The notes: generated by a model from the sequence alone, not told the origin. A DNA stretch of 64,000 bases from Aquabacterium olei (GCF_003100395.1 NZ_CP029210.1:992001-1056000), one strand, 5' to 3'; numbered from the stretch's first letter, positions 18,961-29,336 are shown. Numbers and translations: made by a program.

Positions 18961-21900
18961 ATGACGACCCTGATCCAGCCCGGCCTGTTGACCCTGCACA
19001 GCCACCGTGCCGAGCGGTTGGCCGACACCGTGCTGGCCTGGCTGGCGGGCAACCCGCTGGCGCCGCTCGAGGAAGAGGTCATCCTGGTGCAGAGCAACGG
19101 CATGGCCGAGTGGCTCAAGATGACACTGGCGCAGCGGGCCGGGGTGTGCGCCGCCACGCGGGTCGAACTGCCAGGCCGCTTCATGTGGCGCACTTACCGG
19201 CAGGTGCTGGGTACCGACGCGGTCTCCGCCCACATCCCGCTGGACAAGACGGGCCTGACATGGCGGCTGATGCGCTTGCTGCCCATGCTGCTGGGTGAGC
19301 CAGGCTTCGAGCCGATTGCCGGCTTCCTGCGCCCCAACGAGCCTGACCGGCTTTATCAGCTGGCCGCCCGCCTGGCCGACCTGTTCGACCAGTACCAGGT
19401 CTACCGCGCCGACTGGCTCGACGACTGGGAGCAGGGGCGTGACCACCTGCGCGTGCCCGGTCGACCCGATCTCGCCTTGCCGGCCGACCAGCGCTGGCAG
19501 CCCGCGCTGTGGCGCACGCTGACCCAAGAGCTGGACGAGCACGAGCGCGCGTGCATCCGCCCGCGACTCCATGGCCGCGTCGTGGCCGCGCTGGAACAGG
19601 GCCAGCCGCTGAGCCGGCCGGTGGCGCGCCGGGTGGTGCTGTTCGGCATGACCCACGTGCCGCTGGCCACCATGGAGCTCCTGGCCGCCCTGTCTGGCCA
19701 CAGTCAGGTCATGCTGGCGGTGCCCAACCCCTGTCGTTACCACTGGGCCGACATCATGGACGGCCGGGAGCTGTTGCGCAGCGCATGGCGGCGTCTGCCC
19801 CTGCGCGGCGAAGTGGACCTGTCCGCCGTGCCGCTCGAATCCATGCATGCCCATGCCCACCCGCTGCTCGCAGCGTGGGGGCGTCAGGGGCGCGACTTCG
19901 TTCGCCAGCTGGATGCGTTCGAAGAAGAACGGCAGGCTCGCCAGATGAGCCTGCCGCGCATCGACCTGTTCGATGAAGAGGACGCCGACCAGCCGACGCT
20001 GCTCGAGCAGGTTCAGCAGCGTGTGCGCGACCTGGTGCCGCTGGCCGAACATCCCGATGTGCGCGTTCCTGCTGGCGATCGCTCCATCGTCTTCCACGTG
20101 GCACACAGTGCCCAACGCGAAGTCGAGGTCCTGCATGACCAGCTGCTGCAGCTGTTTGCGGACAGCGCCGCCGAAGGGCGGCCGGTGCAGCCACGCGATG
20201 TGGTGGTGATGGTGCCCGATGTCGAGGTCACGGCCCCGGCGATTCGCGCGGTGTTCGGTCAGCACAGCCGGCACGATCCGCGCTACATCCCGTTCGACAT
20301 CGCCGACCTCAGCACGCGCGCCAGCTCCCCGCTGGTGGCCGCGCTGGAGTGGCTGCTGCGCCTGCCTCAGCAGCGCAGCCGGCTCTCCGAGCTGCGTGAC
20401 CTGATCGACGTGCCAGCCGTGGCCCGGCGTTTCGGCATCGACCCCGAAGCGCATCCGCGGCTGGCTCAGTGGATGAGCGGGTCCGGCATCCGATGGGGGC
20501 TGCATGCGGGTCAGCGTGAAGCGCTGGACCTCGCCGCTTGTGGTGAGCAGAACACGGCCTGGTTCGGCCTGCGGCGCATGCTGCTGGGTTACGCGAGCGG
20601 GGCAGGGCGGTTGGCCGGTTCGGTCGGCCAGGACGATGCAGCGGTGTTTGCCGGCATCGAACCCTATGACGAAGTGGGCGGGCTTGAAGCCGAGCTGGCC
20701 GGCGCGCTCGCCGCGCTGCTGGATGCCCTGCTGGCCTGGTGGGCCGAGGCCCGTCAGGATGCGTCACCTGCGGTGTGGGCCGATCGCGCCCGGGCTCTTC
20801 TTGCCGCGGTGTTTGCCGCCGCCGACGAAGCCGATCGCCACACGCTCACCGCGCTGGAGGAGGCGCTCTCCACCTGGCAGACAGCGTGCGACGAGGCCGG
20901 CTTTGCCGACGCGGTTTCGCTCGACGTGATGCGCGAAGCCTGGCTGGCCGCGCTCGATGCCCCCGCGTTGAACAAGCGCTTCCGGGCTGGCGGCGTCACC
21001 TTCTGCACGCTGATGCCCATGCGGGCCATCCCCTTCAAGGTGGTGTGCCTGCTGGGCATGAACGATGGCGACTACCCCCGCCGCGCACCGCGCAGCGACT
21101 TTGACCTGATGGGCCTGCCGGGGCAGGTGCGGCCGGGTGACCGCTCCCGCCGCGATGACGACCGCCAGCTGATGCTCGAGGCCGTGCTGTCGGCGCGGCG
21201 CATGCTCTATGTCAGCTGGACCGGTCGCAGCGTGCGCGACAACACCGAGCAGCCGCCCTCCGTGCTGGTGTCGCAGCTGCGCGATTACCTCACCGCCGGC
21301 TGGCTGGCCGAGGACGAAGCCGACCCCGTGACCCGCCGCGCGCTGCTGCGCGACCGCACGACCGAGCACCCTCTGCAGCCTTTCAGCCGCCGGTACTTCG
21401 AAGCCGATTCGCTGCTGTTCACCCACGCGCGCGAGTGGCGTGCCGCGCACGATGCGCCGCTGGCGATGGACGAGGTGCCCGGCACCGACGGGCCAGGCGA
21501 CGCCCCTCTTTCAGATGAGGCCGAAGCGACATCGCCCATCCCGTCAATGGCGACCGCGATCCCGCCGCTGCCTCCGTTCGAGCCCGATCCCCATGTACCG
21601 TTGACACTCGCTCAGCTCACGAGCTTCGTCCGCCGGCCTGTGGGTACCTTCTTCCGTCAGCGCCTCAACGTGGTGTTCGACGAGCTGGCCGACCTGGGTG
21701 AAGACGAAGAGACCTTTGCACTCGATGGCCTGGAGAACCACCAGCTGGCCGATGCGCTGCTGAAGGATGTGGTGGTGGAAGTGGGCGCAGGCCGGGGCGA
21801 AGCCGGTGCCACCTTGCTGGCTGCCCGCGTCGACGCACAGATTGCGCGCATCCAGCGCGCGGGCAGGCTGCCCATGGGCGGCCTGGGCGAACGTCAGGCC

Positions 21901-22644
21901 TCGGCCCTGCGCGATCAGGTGCTGCCCGCGCTGACCGCCTGGTACACGCTGCGCAAGGCGTGGGCCCAACCGGCGCCGCGGCAACGGGTGCAAATCGAGC
22001 ACCGCGGCATGCTGTTCGCCGACTGGCTGGACCAGCTTCACCACCTGGGTGACGAGCCCGAGGCCGGGGCCGACCTGGGCGCACTGCCGCCGCAAGAGCC
22101 CGTCGAGCGCGCCTGGCTGGCCCTCGACCCGGGCCGATTGATGGAGGACCTGGACGAAGGCCCGCCGCGCATCAAGAAGCTGTTGGGCGCGTGGGTGCGC
22201 AGCCTGGCCGCCGCCGCCTGCGGTTTGCGGGTGGGCGGTCGCATCGTGGGCAGCGACGCCACGCTGCACATCCACCCCATGCAGCCCGAGCAGGCCGATG
22301 CCGACCTCGCGGCCCTCATCGATCTGTGGCGCGATGGCCTGAGCGCACCCCTGCCCGCCGCCCTGGAAACCGGGCTGGCCCAGGTCAGCGACAACGGCAA
22401 GCCCCAGGAAGCGTACGAAGGCGCGAAGTTCCGGCGCGGCGAGGTCGAGCAGGACCCCTGTCTGGCGCGCCTGTTCCCCGACTACGACACCCTGTGCGGC
22501 CACCCGCGTTACGACGAGGTGTGCGAGACCCTGTACCGTCGCCTGGCCGACTGGGCCAGCGACCACGTTGCGTGGCGCGCCCATCCCGAGCCGATCGGCC
22601 ACACGCCCGCCGCGCATCCGCATTCCGAGGACGCTTCCGCATGA
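18961..22644 (+). CDS. recC: exodeoxyribonuclease V gamma subunit RecC
   Basis: A 1227-residue RecC, the Chi-recognising subunit of RecBCD with inactive helicase/nuclease folds. Diagnostic segments are VQSNGMAEWLKMTLAQ near the N-terminus and GGVTFCTLMPMRAIPFKVVC followed by LLGMNDGDYPR in the middle. Its Walker A motif is absent, as expected. It is about 100 residues longer than E. coli RecC. ATG 18961 fits the family N-terminus. The stop overlaps recB by ATGA. Confidence 0.95.
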   Translation: MTTLIQPGLLTLHSHRAERLADTVLAWLAGNPLAPLEEEVILVQSNGMAEWLKMTLAQRAGVCAATRVELPGRFMWRTYRQVLGTDAVSAHIPLDKTGLTWRLMRLLPMLLGEPGFEPIAGFLRPNEPDRLYQLAARLADLFDQYQVYRADWLDDWEQGRDHLRVPGRPDLALPADQRWQPALWRTLTQELDEHERACIRPRLHGRVVAALEQGQPLSRPVARRVVLFGMTHVPLATMELLAALSGHSQVMLAVPNPCRYHWADIMDGRELLRSAWRRLPLRGEVDLSAVPLESMHAHAHPLLAAWGRQGRDFVRQLDAFEEERQARQMSLPRIDLFDEEDADQPTLLEQVQQRVRDLVPLAEHPDVRVPAGDRSIVFHVAHSAQREVEVLHDQLLQLFADSAAEGRPVQPRDVVVMVPDVEVTAPAIRAVFGQHSRHDPRYIPFDIADLSTRASSPLVAALEWLLRLPQQRSRLSELRDLIDVPAVARRFGIDPEAHPRLAQWMSGSGIRWGLHAGQREALDLAACGEQNTAWFGLRRMLLGYASGAGRLAGSVGQDDAAVFAGIEPYDEVGGLEAELAGALAALLDALLAWWAEARQDASPAVWADRARALLAAVFAAADEADRHTLTALEEALSTWQTACDEAGFADAVSLDVMREAWLAALDAPALNKRFRAGGVTFCTLMPMRAIPFKVVCLLGMNDGDYPRRAPRSDFDLMGLPGQVRPGDRSRRDDDRQLMLEAVLSARRMLYVSWTGRSVRDNTEQPPSVLVSQLRDYLTAGWLAEDEADPVTRRALLRDRTTEHPLQPFSRRYFEADSLLFTHAREWRAAHDAPLAMDEVPGTDGPGDAPLSDEAEATSPIPSMATAIPPLPPFEPDPHVPLTLAQLTSFVRRPVGTFFRQRLNVVFDELADLGEDEETFALDGLENHQLADALLKDVVVEVGAGRGEAGATLLAARVDAQIARIQRAGRLPMGGLGERQASALRDQVLPALTAWYTLRKAWAQPAPRQRVQIEHRGMLFADWLDQLHHLGDEPEAGADLGALPPQEPVERAWLALDPGRLMEDLDEGPPRIKKLLGAWVRSLAAAACGLRVGGRIVGSDATLHIHPMQPEQADADLAALIDLWRDGLSAPLPAALETGLAQVSDNGKPQEAYEGAKFRRGEVEQDPCLARLFPDYDTLCGHPRYDEVCETLYRRLADWASDHVAWRAHPEPIGHTPAAHPHSEDASA

Positions 22645-25600
22645 GCACCAGCCAGACCCTGGACGCGCTGCGTTTCCCGCTGTGGGGCAGCCGCCTCATC
22701 GAAGCCAGCGCCGGCACCGGCAAGACCTGGACGATTGCCGCGCTCTACCTGCGCCTGGTGCTCGGCCACGGCGGCCCGGATGCCCATCCGCGTCCGGTTC
22801 GTCCCGGCGAGATCCTCGTGATGACCTTCACGCGGGCGGCCACCCGCGAGCTGTCCGACCGCATCCGCGCGCGCCTGATCGAGGCTGCCCGCTGCTTCCG
22901 GGGCGAACTGCAGCCGGCCCCGCACGACGCGCTGCTGCGCGAGCTGATGGCCAGCTACCCCGAGGGCGCGAGCCGTCAGGCCGCTGCATGGCGGCTGGCC
23001 ATGGCCGCCGAAGGCATGGACGAAGCGGCGGTGCACACCATCGACGCCTGGTGCCAGCGCATGCTGCGCGAGCACGCCTTCGACAGCGGCAATTTGTTCG
23101 ACGAGACCCTGGTGGCCGACGAGGCCCGTCTGCTGACCGAAGCGGTGCAGGACTACTGGCGCCAGCAGGTCTACCCCCTGCGCGGCGAGTGGCTGGATCG
23201 GGTGCTGAGCATCTGGCCCGGTGTTGAAGATCTCGCGCAGGACATGAAGGCGCTGCTTGCCGATCCACCCGAGGCGCACCGTGTCGCAGGCACGCTGCAG
23301 CATGTGATCGCCACCGAGCACCAGCAGTGGGCTGATGCGGTGAACCGCCTGCGCGCAGGCTGGTCCGAGCGCATCACGTGGCTGCGCGGGTGGTTCGCCA
23401 CCCAGTTGAACGACCACCGGAAGGACTGGAACGGCAACAAGCTGCGCGCCGATTCGATCGACAAGTGGATGGCCTTGCTGCAGGACTGGGCCGACGCGCC
23501 GGAGCCCTTCGAGCTGAACTTCAAGGAACTGGGAACGGGCGCGCGACGTCTGACACCCGAAGGGCTGCTCGACGCGCGTGGCAGCAAGGCCGGGCCCATT
23601 GAGGTGCCGCCCGTGTTTGTCGATGCAGAGCAGATGCTCGCCGATCTGCAGGGCCTGCCCGTCCCGGGCGGTGCCGCGCGCCTCCACGCCGCAGCCACCG
23701 TGCACGCCCGCCTGAAGCGCCTGAAGCGCCAGACCGCGCAGTTCGGGTTTGCCGACATGGTCGAGCGCCTGGATCAGGCTCTGACTGGCTCACATGGTGA
23801 GCGACTTCGGCAGCGCATCCTCACGCAGTATCCGGTCGCCCTGATCGATGAGTTCCAGGACACGTCGCCGCGCCAGTTCCGCCTGTTCGATCAGCTCTAC
23901 CGCACCGCCGACAACGACCCGCAGACCGCGCTGCTGCTCATTGGCGACCCCAAACAGTCCATCTACGGATTCCGGGGGGCCGACATCCACGCCTACCTGC
24001 AGGCGAGGCGCGCCACCGAAGGCCGGCATTACATGCTCGGCACCAACCACCGCTCCACCGCCGAGTTGGTGGGCGCCGTCAACCACTGGTTCGCACGGGC
24101 GGAAGACCGCCCCGGCCCCGGCGCCTTCCTGTTCCGCGAAGACGACGACAACCCCGTGCCCTTCGTGCCTGTGGCCGCCCGTGGCCGGGCTGAACGGTTC
24201 GTCAGTGCCGAAGGGCCCGTGCCCGCGCTGCAGATCGTGCATGCCACCGAGTCGGCCCACATCGCGCGCTCGGTGATGAAGGGCTTTGCCGCCCGCTGTG
24301 CCGAGCAGATCGTGCACTGGCTCAACGACCCGCAAGCGGGTTTCGAGCAGGCGGGTGAGCGGTTCGAGCGCCTGCGTCCGGCCGACATCGCCGTGCTGGT
24401 GCGCACGGGGCGCGAGGCCGCCGCAGTGCGGCGCGAGCTGCGCTTGCGCAATGTGGCTTCGGTCTACCTCTCCGAGAAGGACTCGGTCTTCCGCAGCCAG
24501 GAGGCCCGCGACCTGCTGTTCTGGCTGCGGGCGGTGGCCCAGCCGCTCGATGCCCGTCTGGTGCGTGCGGCCCTGGCCACGCGCACCGTGGGGCTGAGCC
24601 TGGATGAACTGGGCTGGCTGGCAGCGAGCGACGAGGCCTTCGACGCACGCAGCGAGCAGCTGCGTCGCCTGCAGACCGTGTGGCAGACCCAGGGCGTGCT
24701 CACCATGCTGCGCCAGAGCCTGCACGTGCTCGATCTGCCTGCGCGCAGCCTCGCTGAAGTCGATGGCGAGCGCCGGCTCACCAACGTGCTGCATCTGGCC
24801 GAACTGCTGCAGCAGGCCAGCACCCGGCTGGAGGGCGAGCAGGCCCTCATCCACTGGCTGGCCGAGCAGATCGACGAAGATGGCAGCACCAGCGAGGAGC
24901 AGGTCGTTCGCCTCGAAAGCGACGCCGACCTCGTCAAGATCGTCACCATGCACAAGAGCAAGGGCCTCGAGTATCCGGTCGTGTGCGTGCCCTTTGGCTG
25001 TGCCCACCGCGCGGTCGAGAAGGCCCGCAAGGGTGTGGTGCGCCTGCCCGGTGCCGATGGCCAGCGCACGCTGCACCTTGAAGTGGATGACACCGTGCAG
25101 CAACTGGCCGACCGCGAGCGGCTGCGAGAAGACCTGCGCCTGCTCTATGTGGCGCTGACCCGTCCGCGCCATGCGCTGTGGTTCGGCTTTGCCGCGCTCA
25201 AGGCCAAGGGCAAGAGCGCGAAATGCGTCACCCACCTGAGCGCCACAGGTTATCTCCTCGGCGGGCAGGAGGCGATCGAGCCCGCAGGATGGCAGACGTT
25301 GCTGGAACAGCTGGCCCAGGGACAGCCCGACATCGCGCTGCAGCCGGCTGCATTGGATGAAGCCCGCCCGCTCACGGCGCTGCAGGCGCGTGAAGTCCCG
25401 CCGCCACTGGCCGAACGCGTCCCCTACGCCGCATGGTTCGACCGGCGCTGGAGCGTGGGCAGCTTCTCGGCGCTGGTGCGGGCGCTGGCGAGCCCGACAG
25501 CCCCGTCCCCGGGCGATCGCCTGCCCCGCCCGGCCGACGACGAAGCCGCCGCCGAGGCGCCCTCCGATGAGGCGCCGGGCGCAACACCGCCTGCCATCGC

Positions 25601-26357
25601 CCCGACGAGCGAGCGCCCCATTCGCCATCGCTTCACCAAGGGCGCGCTGGCAGGCAACTTTCTGCACGATCAGCTCGAATGGCTGGCCACCGAAGACTTC
25701 GCGCTGGCCACCCGGCCGCAGCTGACCGAACGCCTGCGCCAGCGCTGCGCCCGCGCCGGCCATGGCGAGCACGCCGAGGCGCTGGTGGCGTGGCTGCAGG
25801 CCGTGCTGCTCACGCCGCTTCCCGGGCCCGAGGCGGCGCTGGCCGAGCTGCAGCACCTGCTGCCCGAAATGGAGTTCTGGCTGCCGGCGCAACGGCTGCC
25901 TGCCGCGTCGCTGGATGCCGTGTGCCGCGCGCACATCCTGCCCGGCCTGACCCGCCCCGAACTGCCCGAACGCGAGTTGCACGGCATGCTGATGGGCTTC
26001 GCCGACCTGGTGTTCGAGCACGAAGGGCGCTACTGGGTGCTCGACTACAAGTCCAACCACCTGGGCGACGCGGATGCCGCCTACCACCGCGAGGCCCTGG
26101 CTGGCGCCATGCTCGCGCACCGCTATGACGTGCAGGCTGCCATCTATCTGCTGGCCCTGCATCGCCTGCTGCGCGAGCGCCTGGGTGAGGCCTACGACCC
26201 GGCGCAGCACCTTGGCGGTGCGGTCTACCTTTTCCTGCGGGGCACCGAAGGGCCCGAGCGCGGCGTGTGCCGGGTGCCCGCCACGCCGGCGCTGATGACC
26301 GCCCTCGATCACCTGCTCGACACCGAAGCCCCTCACAGCGAGGTCCGTGCCCCATGA
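22641..26357 (+). CDS. recB: exodeoxyribonuclease V beta subunit RecB
   Basis: A 1238-residue helicase-nuclease, the 3'-5' motor and sole nuclease of RecBCD. Walker A is EASAGTGKTWTIAAL (Lys28). Later motifs are LIDEFQDTSPRQFRLFD, LIGDPKQSIYGFRGADIHAY, TMHKSKGLEYPVV and VALTRPRHALW. The C-terminal nuclease shows GFADLVFEHEGRYWVLDYKS, keeping both Asp and the Lys of the active site. A Pro/Ala/Glu-rich linker (about residues 950-990) joins the parts. The ATG overlaps the recC stop. Confidence 0.97.
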   Translation: MSTSQTLDALRFPLWGSRLIEASAGTGKTWTIAALYLRLVLGHGGPDAHPRPVRPGEILVMTFTRAATRELSDRIRARLIEAARCFRGELQPAPHDALLRELMASYPEGASRQAAAWRLAMAAEGMDEAAVHTIDAWCQRMLREHAFDSGNLFDETLVADEARLLTEAVQDYWRQQVYPLRGEWLDRVLSIWPGVEDLAQDMKALLADPPEAHRVAGTLQHVIATEHQQWADAVNRLRAGWSERITWLRGWFATQLNDHRKDWNGNKLRADSIDKWMALLQDWADAPEPFELNFKELGTGARRLTPEGLLDARGSKAGPIEVPPVFVDAEQMLADLQGLPVPGGAARLHAAATVHARLKRLKRQTAQFGFADMVERLDQALTGSHGERLRQRILTQYPVALIDEFQDTSPRQFRLFDQLYRTADNDPQTALLLIGDPKQSIYGFRGADIHAYLQARRATEGRHYMLGTNHRSTAELVGAVNHWFARAEDRPGPGAFLFREDDDNPVPFVPVAARGRAERFVSAEGPVPALQIVHATESAHIARSVMKGFAARCAEQIVHWLNDPQAGFEQAGERFERLRPADIAVLVRTGREAAAVRRELRLRNVASVYLSEKDSVFRSQEARDLLFWLRAVAQPLDARLVRAALATRTVGLSLDELGWLAASDEAFDARSEQLRRLQTVWQTQGVLTMLRQSLHVLDLPARSLAEVDGERRLTNVLHLAELLQQASTRLEGEQALIHWLAEQIDEDGSTSEEQVVRLESDADLVKIVTMHKSKGLEYPVVCVPFGCAHRAVEKARKGVVRLPGADGQRTLHLEVDDTVQQLADRERLREDLRLLYVALTRPRHALWFGFAALKAKGKSAKCVTHLSATGYLLGGQEAIEPAGWQTLLEQLAQGQPDIALQPAALDEARPLTALQAREVPPPLAERVPYAAWFDRRWSVGSFSALVRALASPTAPSPGDRLPRPADDEAAAEAPSDEAPGATPPAIAPTSERPIRHRFTKGALAGNFLHDQLEWLATEDFALATRPQLTERLRQRCARAGHGEHAEALVAWLQAVLLTPLPGPEAALAELQHLLPEMEFWLPAQRLPAASLDAVCRAHILPGLTRPELPERELHGMLMGFADLVFEHEGRYWVLDYKSNHLGDADAAYHREALAGAMLAHRYDVQAAIYLLALHRLLRERLGEAYDPAQHLGGAVYLFLRGTEGPERGVCRVPATPALMTALDHLLDTEAPHSEVRAP

Positions 26358-28459
26358 GCCCGCCCCGTTCCCGCTCCAACGACGATGCGGCCCAGTTCGG
26401 GCTGGACTTCGACGCCGCACCCGCACCCGCGCTGGCCGGCCCGCCGATGGCTGCGCCCGACCTGCTCGCCACGCTGCGCGCCTGGAGCGAGTCAGGCTGG
26501 CTGCGCCGCCTCGACAGCGCCCTGGCGGCCTTCGTGCTCGACACCGATCCCGCTGCGTCGCCCGTGCTGCTGTTTGCCGTGGCCGTGCTGGCCCAGATGG
26601 AAGGCCGTGGCCACACCTGCCTGCCGTTGCAACCGCTGGTGGAAGACGCCACCGCCGTGCTCGGCTGGGCCTCTCCGGCACGCGAGGCCTGCCAGGCCGT
26701 GCGCGACACGCTGCCCGCGACGGTGGCGGAATGGACCGAAGCCCTGTCGGCCAGCCTGGCCGTGCGCGTGGCCCACGCAGCGGCCGACCAGGGGCAGCCC
26801 TTCGTGCTGGCGGGCCCGGCGCACGCGCCACGACTCTATCTGCGCCGCTACTGGGATCACGAACGCGAGGTGGCGCGGCAACTGCGCGAGCGCGCCAGTC
26901 GAACCTGGCCCGTGGAAGCGCCGGCCGTCCAGCGCTGGCTTGACCGTCTGTTCGGCCCTCCCGCCGCACCGGCCGCAGGCTCATCCGATGAGCCGGACTG
27001 GCAACGGCTCGCTTGTGCCGTGGCCGTGCGCGCGGGCCTCGCCGTCATCACCGGCGGGCCCGGGACGGGCAAGACCTACACGGCCGCCCGCCTGCTCGCC
27101 CTGCTGTTCGCGCTCGACCCCGAACCCGACCGCTTGCGCGTGGCCCTGGCCGCCCCTACTGGCAAGGCCGCAGCGCGGCTCAAGCAGTCCATCGACACCT
27201 CGCTGCAGGGCCTGGCCGAAGCGCTCGACGGCCACCTCGATCTGACTGCCCTCACACAGCGCATCGGCGCCGCCCGCACCCTGCACGCGTTGTTGGGTGC
27301 CCGGCCCGACACGCGCCGCATGCAACACGACGCGACCCGCCCGCTCGACGTGGACGTGCTGATCGTCGACGAGGCCTCGATGATCCACCTGGAGATGATG
27401 TCGGCCTTGCTGCAAGCCTTGCCGCCTACCGCCCGCCTGGTGTTGCTGGGCGACAAGGACCAGCTCGCATCGGTCGAAGCCGGTGCCGTGCTCGGCGACC
27501 TCTGCCGCGATGCGGAGGCCGGGGCCTACAGCCCGGACACCGTCCGTTACGCAGCCGAGGCCACGGGCCTGATGCTGCCGGTGCGCTACCACACCACCGC
27601 GGGCCGCCGGCCGCCGCTGCTGGCCCAGCAGACGGTGATGCTGCGTCAGAGCCGGCGTTTCAGCGGCCCGATCGGGCAACTGGCGTTGGCGGTGAACGCG
27701 GGCAAGGCGGTCGATGTGCGCGCCGTGCTGCAGTCGGCCGGGGGCGGGGCGGTGCACGCCAACGAGCACGCCACCACGCCGGAGGTGCTCGCTCTGGCGG
27801 TGCACGGCCGCCCAGGGGCCGTGGCCAGCTACCGAGATTACCTGACGGTGGTGGCCGCGCGGCCGCAGCCCGGCGCCGAAGCCCATGCAGCCTGGGTGGC
27901 GTCGGCCCTGCGCGCTTTTGAACGCTTTCGCCTGCTGTGCGCCGTGCGCGAGGGCGACTGGGGTGCCATCGGCCTCAACCGCCTCGTGGAGCGGGCGCTG
28001 GCGCAGGCCGGCCTGCTGACACCGCGTGGCGAGTGGTACGTCGGGCGACCCGTCATGGTGACCCGCAACGATCCGTCATTGGGCGTCTTCAACGGCGACA
28101 TCGGGCTCACCCTGCCGCCGGCCACGCCGGGCGGGGCGCTGCGGGTCTGGTTTCTGGATGGCGAGCAGTTGCGATCGGTGGGCGTCAGCCGCCTGGCCCA
28201 CGTCGAAACGGCCTTTGCCATGACGGTGCACAAGAGCCAGGGTTCCGAGTTCGAGCACACGGTGCTGGTGCTGCCGCCGCACGGGGGGGTGCTGCTCAAC
28301 CGCGAGCTGGTCTACACCGGTATCACCCGCGCCCGCGAGGCCTTCACGCTGATGGCGCCGCAGCCCGGGCTGCTGGCGGCCGCCACGCAGCGCCCCACGC
28401 GCCGTGCCAGCGGCCTGATCGACCTGCTGGCCCCGACGGCGGATCACCCCAACGCCTGA
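26354..28459 (+). CDS. recD: exodeoxyribonuclease V alpha subunit RecD
   Basis: A 701-residue superfamily 1B helicase, the 5'-3' motor of RecBCD. Walker A is ITGGPGTGKTYTAARLLALL (Lys240), Walker B VLIVDEASMIHLEMM, motif III LLGDKDQLASVEAGAVLGD, and the C-terminal motifs AMTVHKSQGSEFEHTVLVLP and YTGITRAREAFTL. It is about 90 residues longer than E. coli RecD, with insertions in the N-terminal part. The ATG overlaps the recB stop by ATGA, completing recCBD. A short GCCTGA/TCAGGC inverted repeat (28454-28472) spans its end, which converges with comF. Confidence 0.96.
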   Translation: MSPPRSRSNDDAAQFGLDFDAAPAPALAGPPMAAPDLLATLRAWSESGWLRRLDSALAAFVLDTDPAASPVLLFAVAVLAQMEGRGHTCLPLQPLVEDATAVLGWASPAREACQAVRDTLPATVAEWTEALSASLAVRVAHAAADQGQPFVLAGPAHAPRLYLRRYWDHEREVARQLRERASRTWPVEAPAVQRWLDRLFGPPAAPAAGSSDEPDWQRLACAVAVRAGLAVITGGPGTGKTYTAARLLALLFALDPEPDRLRVALAAPTGKAAARLKQSIDTSLQGLAEALDGHLDLTALTQRIGAARTLHALLGARPDTRRMQHDATRPLDVDVLIVDEASMIHLEMMSALLQALPPTARLVLLGDKDQLASVEAGAVLGDLCRDAEAGAYSPDTVRYAAEATGLMLPVRYHTTAGRRPPLLAQQTVMLRQSRRFSGPIGQLALAVNAGKAVDVRAVLQSAGGGAVHANEHATTPEVLALAVHGRPGAVASYRDYLTVVAARPQPGAEAHAAWVASALRAFERFRLLCAVREGDWGAIGLNRLVERALAQAGLLTPRGEWYVGRPVMVTRNDPSLGVFNGDIGLTLPPATPGGALRVWFLDGEQLRSVGVSRLAHVETAFAMTVHKSQGSEFEHTVLVLPPHGGVLLNRELVYTGITRAREAFTLMAPQPGLLAAATQRPTRRASGLIDLLAPTADHPNA

Positions 28460-28475
28460 CGCGCGTTCAGGCAGG

Positions 28476-29264
28476 TCAGCGCGTGCGCTCCGGGGCGCGG
28501 TCGGGTGCCGGCGTGCGCGCCAGCACCCAGGCCGACACGCTGCGCACCCCGGCGGCCTCCAGCGTGCGGGTGAGCTCGTCCAGCGTGGCGCCGGTGGTCA
28601 TCACATCGTCAACCAGCGCCACATGGCGGCCTTCCAGCTTCGGCGCCAGATCGGCCCGCACGGCGTAGGCGCCCCGGATCGCCGCACGCCGCTCGTCGGC
28701 CGACAGGCCCATCAGCCGGTCGGTGTGTCGCGTCTTCTGCAGGGCGTGCGGCACGCAGCTCAGTCGCAGGGCCCGCGCCACATGCTGCGCCAGCAGAGCC
28801 GCCTGGTTGTAGCCGCGCTCGCACAGCCGTGAGGTCGACAGCGGCGCGGCCACCACCAGCGGCCGTTCAGTCGGTCGCAGGCGGCGCACCGTGGGTGCCA
28901 CGCGCTCGGCCAGCAAACTGCCCAGCGCGGCGGCCAGGGCCGCTTCCTCATGAAACTTGAGCCGACCAATCAGACCGTTCCATGGGGCGACGTAGTCCAC
29001 AGCGGCCACCGCACGGTCGAATGCAGGCGGGTAGTCTTCGCACAGCAGGCAAGGCTCGCCCGCCGGGTGAGCGGCGGGCAGCGTGATGGCGCAACGGGAG
29101 CAACGCGGCCGATGGGGCGCCAGCAAGGGCAGGCAGTCCTGGCAGATCACCTGACCTTGCCACCGCCCGCAGGTGCGACAGGGGGCGCCGGGCAGACCGG
29201 TCAGCCAGGACCAGAAGCCACCCGTTGCGGGCGGTTGATGCCGAGGGCGGGGCAGGGCAGGCAT
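28476..29264 (-). CDS. comF: ComF-family phosphoribosyltransferase-like protein
   Basis: A 262-residue ComF/GntX-type protein. The N-terminal third has a zinc-ribbon-like set of Cys pairs (CRTC, CQDC, CSRC, CLLC), and the C-terminus carries the PRPP loop VALVDDVMTTGATLDEL. ComF homologues take part in natural transformation, probably in handling incoming single-stranded DNA; other members have unclear roles. ATG 29264 starts 72 bases from the divergent methyltransferase. The position beside recCBD is notable but the functional link is inference. Confidence 0.88.
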   Translation of the reverse strand: MPALPRPRHQPPATGGFWSWLTGLPGAPCRTCGRWQGQVICQDCLPLLAPHRPRCSRCAITLPAAHPAGEPCLLCEDYPPAFDRAVAAVDYVAPWNGLIGRLKFHEEAALAAALGSLLAERVAPTVRRLRPTERPLVVAAPLSTSRLCERGYNQAALLAQHVARALRLSCVPHALQKTRHTDRLMGLSADERRAAIRGAYAVRADLAPKLEGRHVALVDDVMTTGATLDELTRTLEAAGVRSVSAWVLARTPAPDRAPERTR

Positions 29265-29284
29265 CCGATCAATATACTGAGCGC

Positions 29285-29317
29285 GCTCCCGCCGGCCCAT
29301 CGCCCCGAGGCGGGAGC
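29285..29317. other. inverted repeat in the comF/methyltransferase gap
   Basis: GCTCCCGCC (29285-29293) pairs perfectly with GGCGGGAGC (29309-29317) around a 15-base loop. It lies in the 5' leader of the methyltransferase gene, 19 bases before its ATG, and just upstream of divergent comF. A TATACT box sits at 29273-29278. It could be an mRNA leader hairpin or an operator; no T-run marks it as a terminator. Confidence 0.4.
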
Positions 29318-29336
29318 CCGACGCTGTTTTGCCCCC

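Noticed and set aside
23790..26984. A 1064-codon minus-strand open frame opposite recB and recD
   Set aside because: RecB and RecD motifs on the plus strand are complete; the antisense frame has no recognisable domain.
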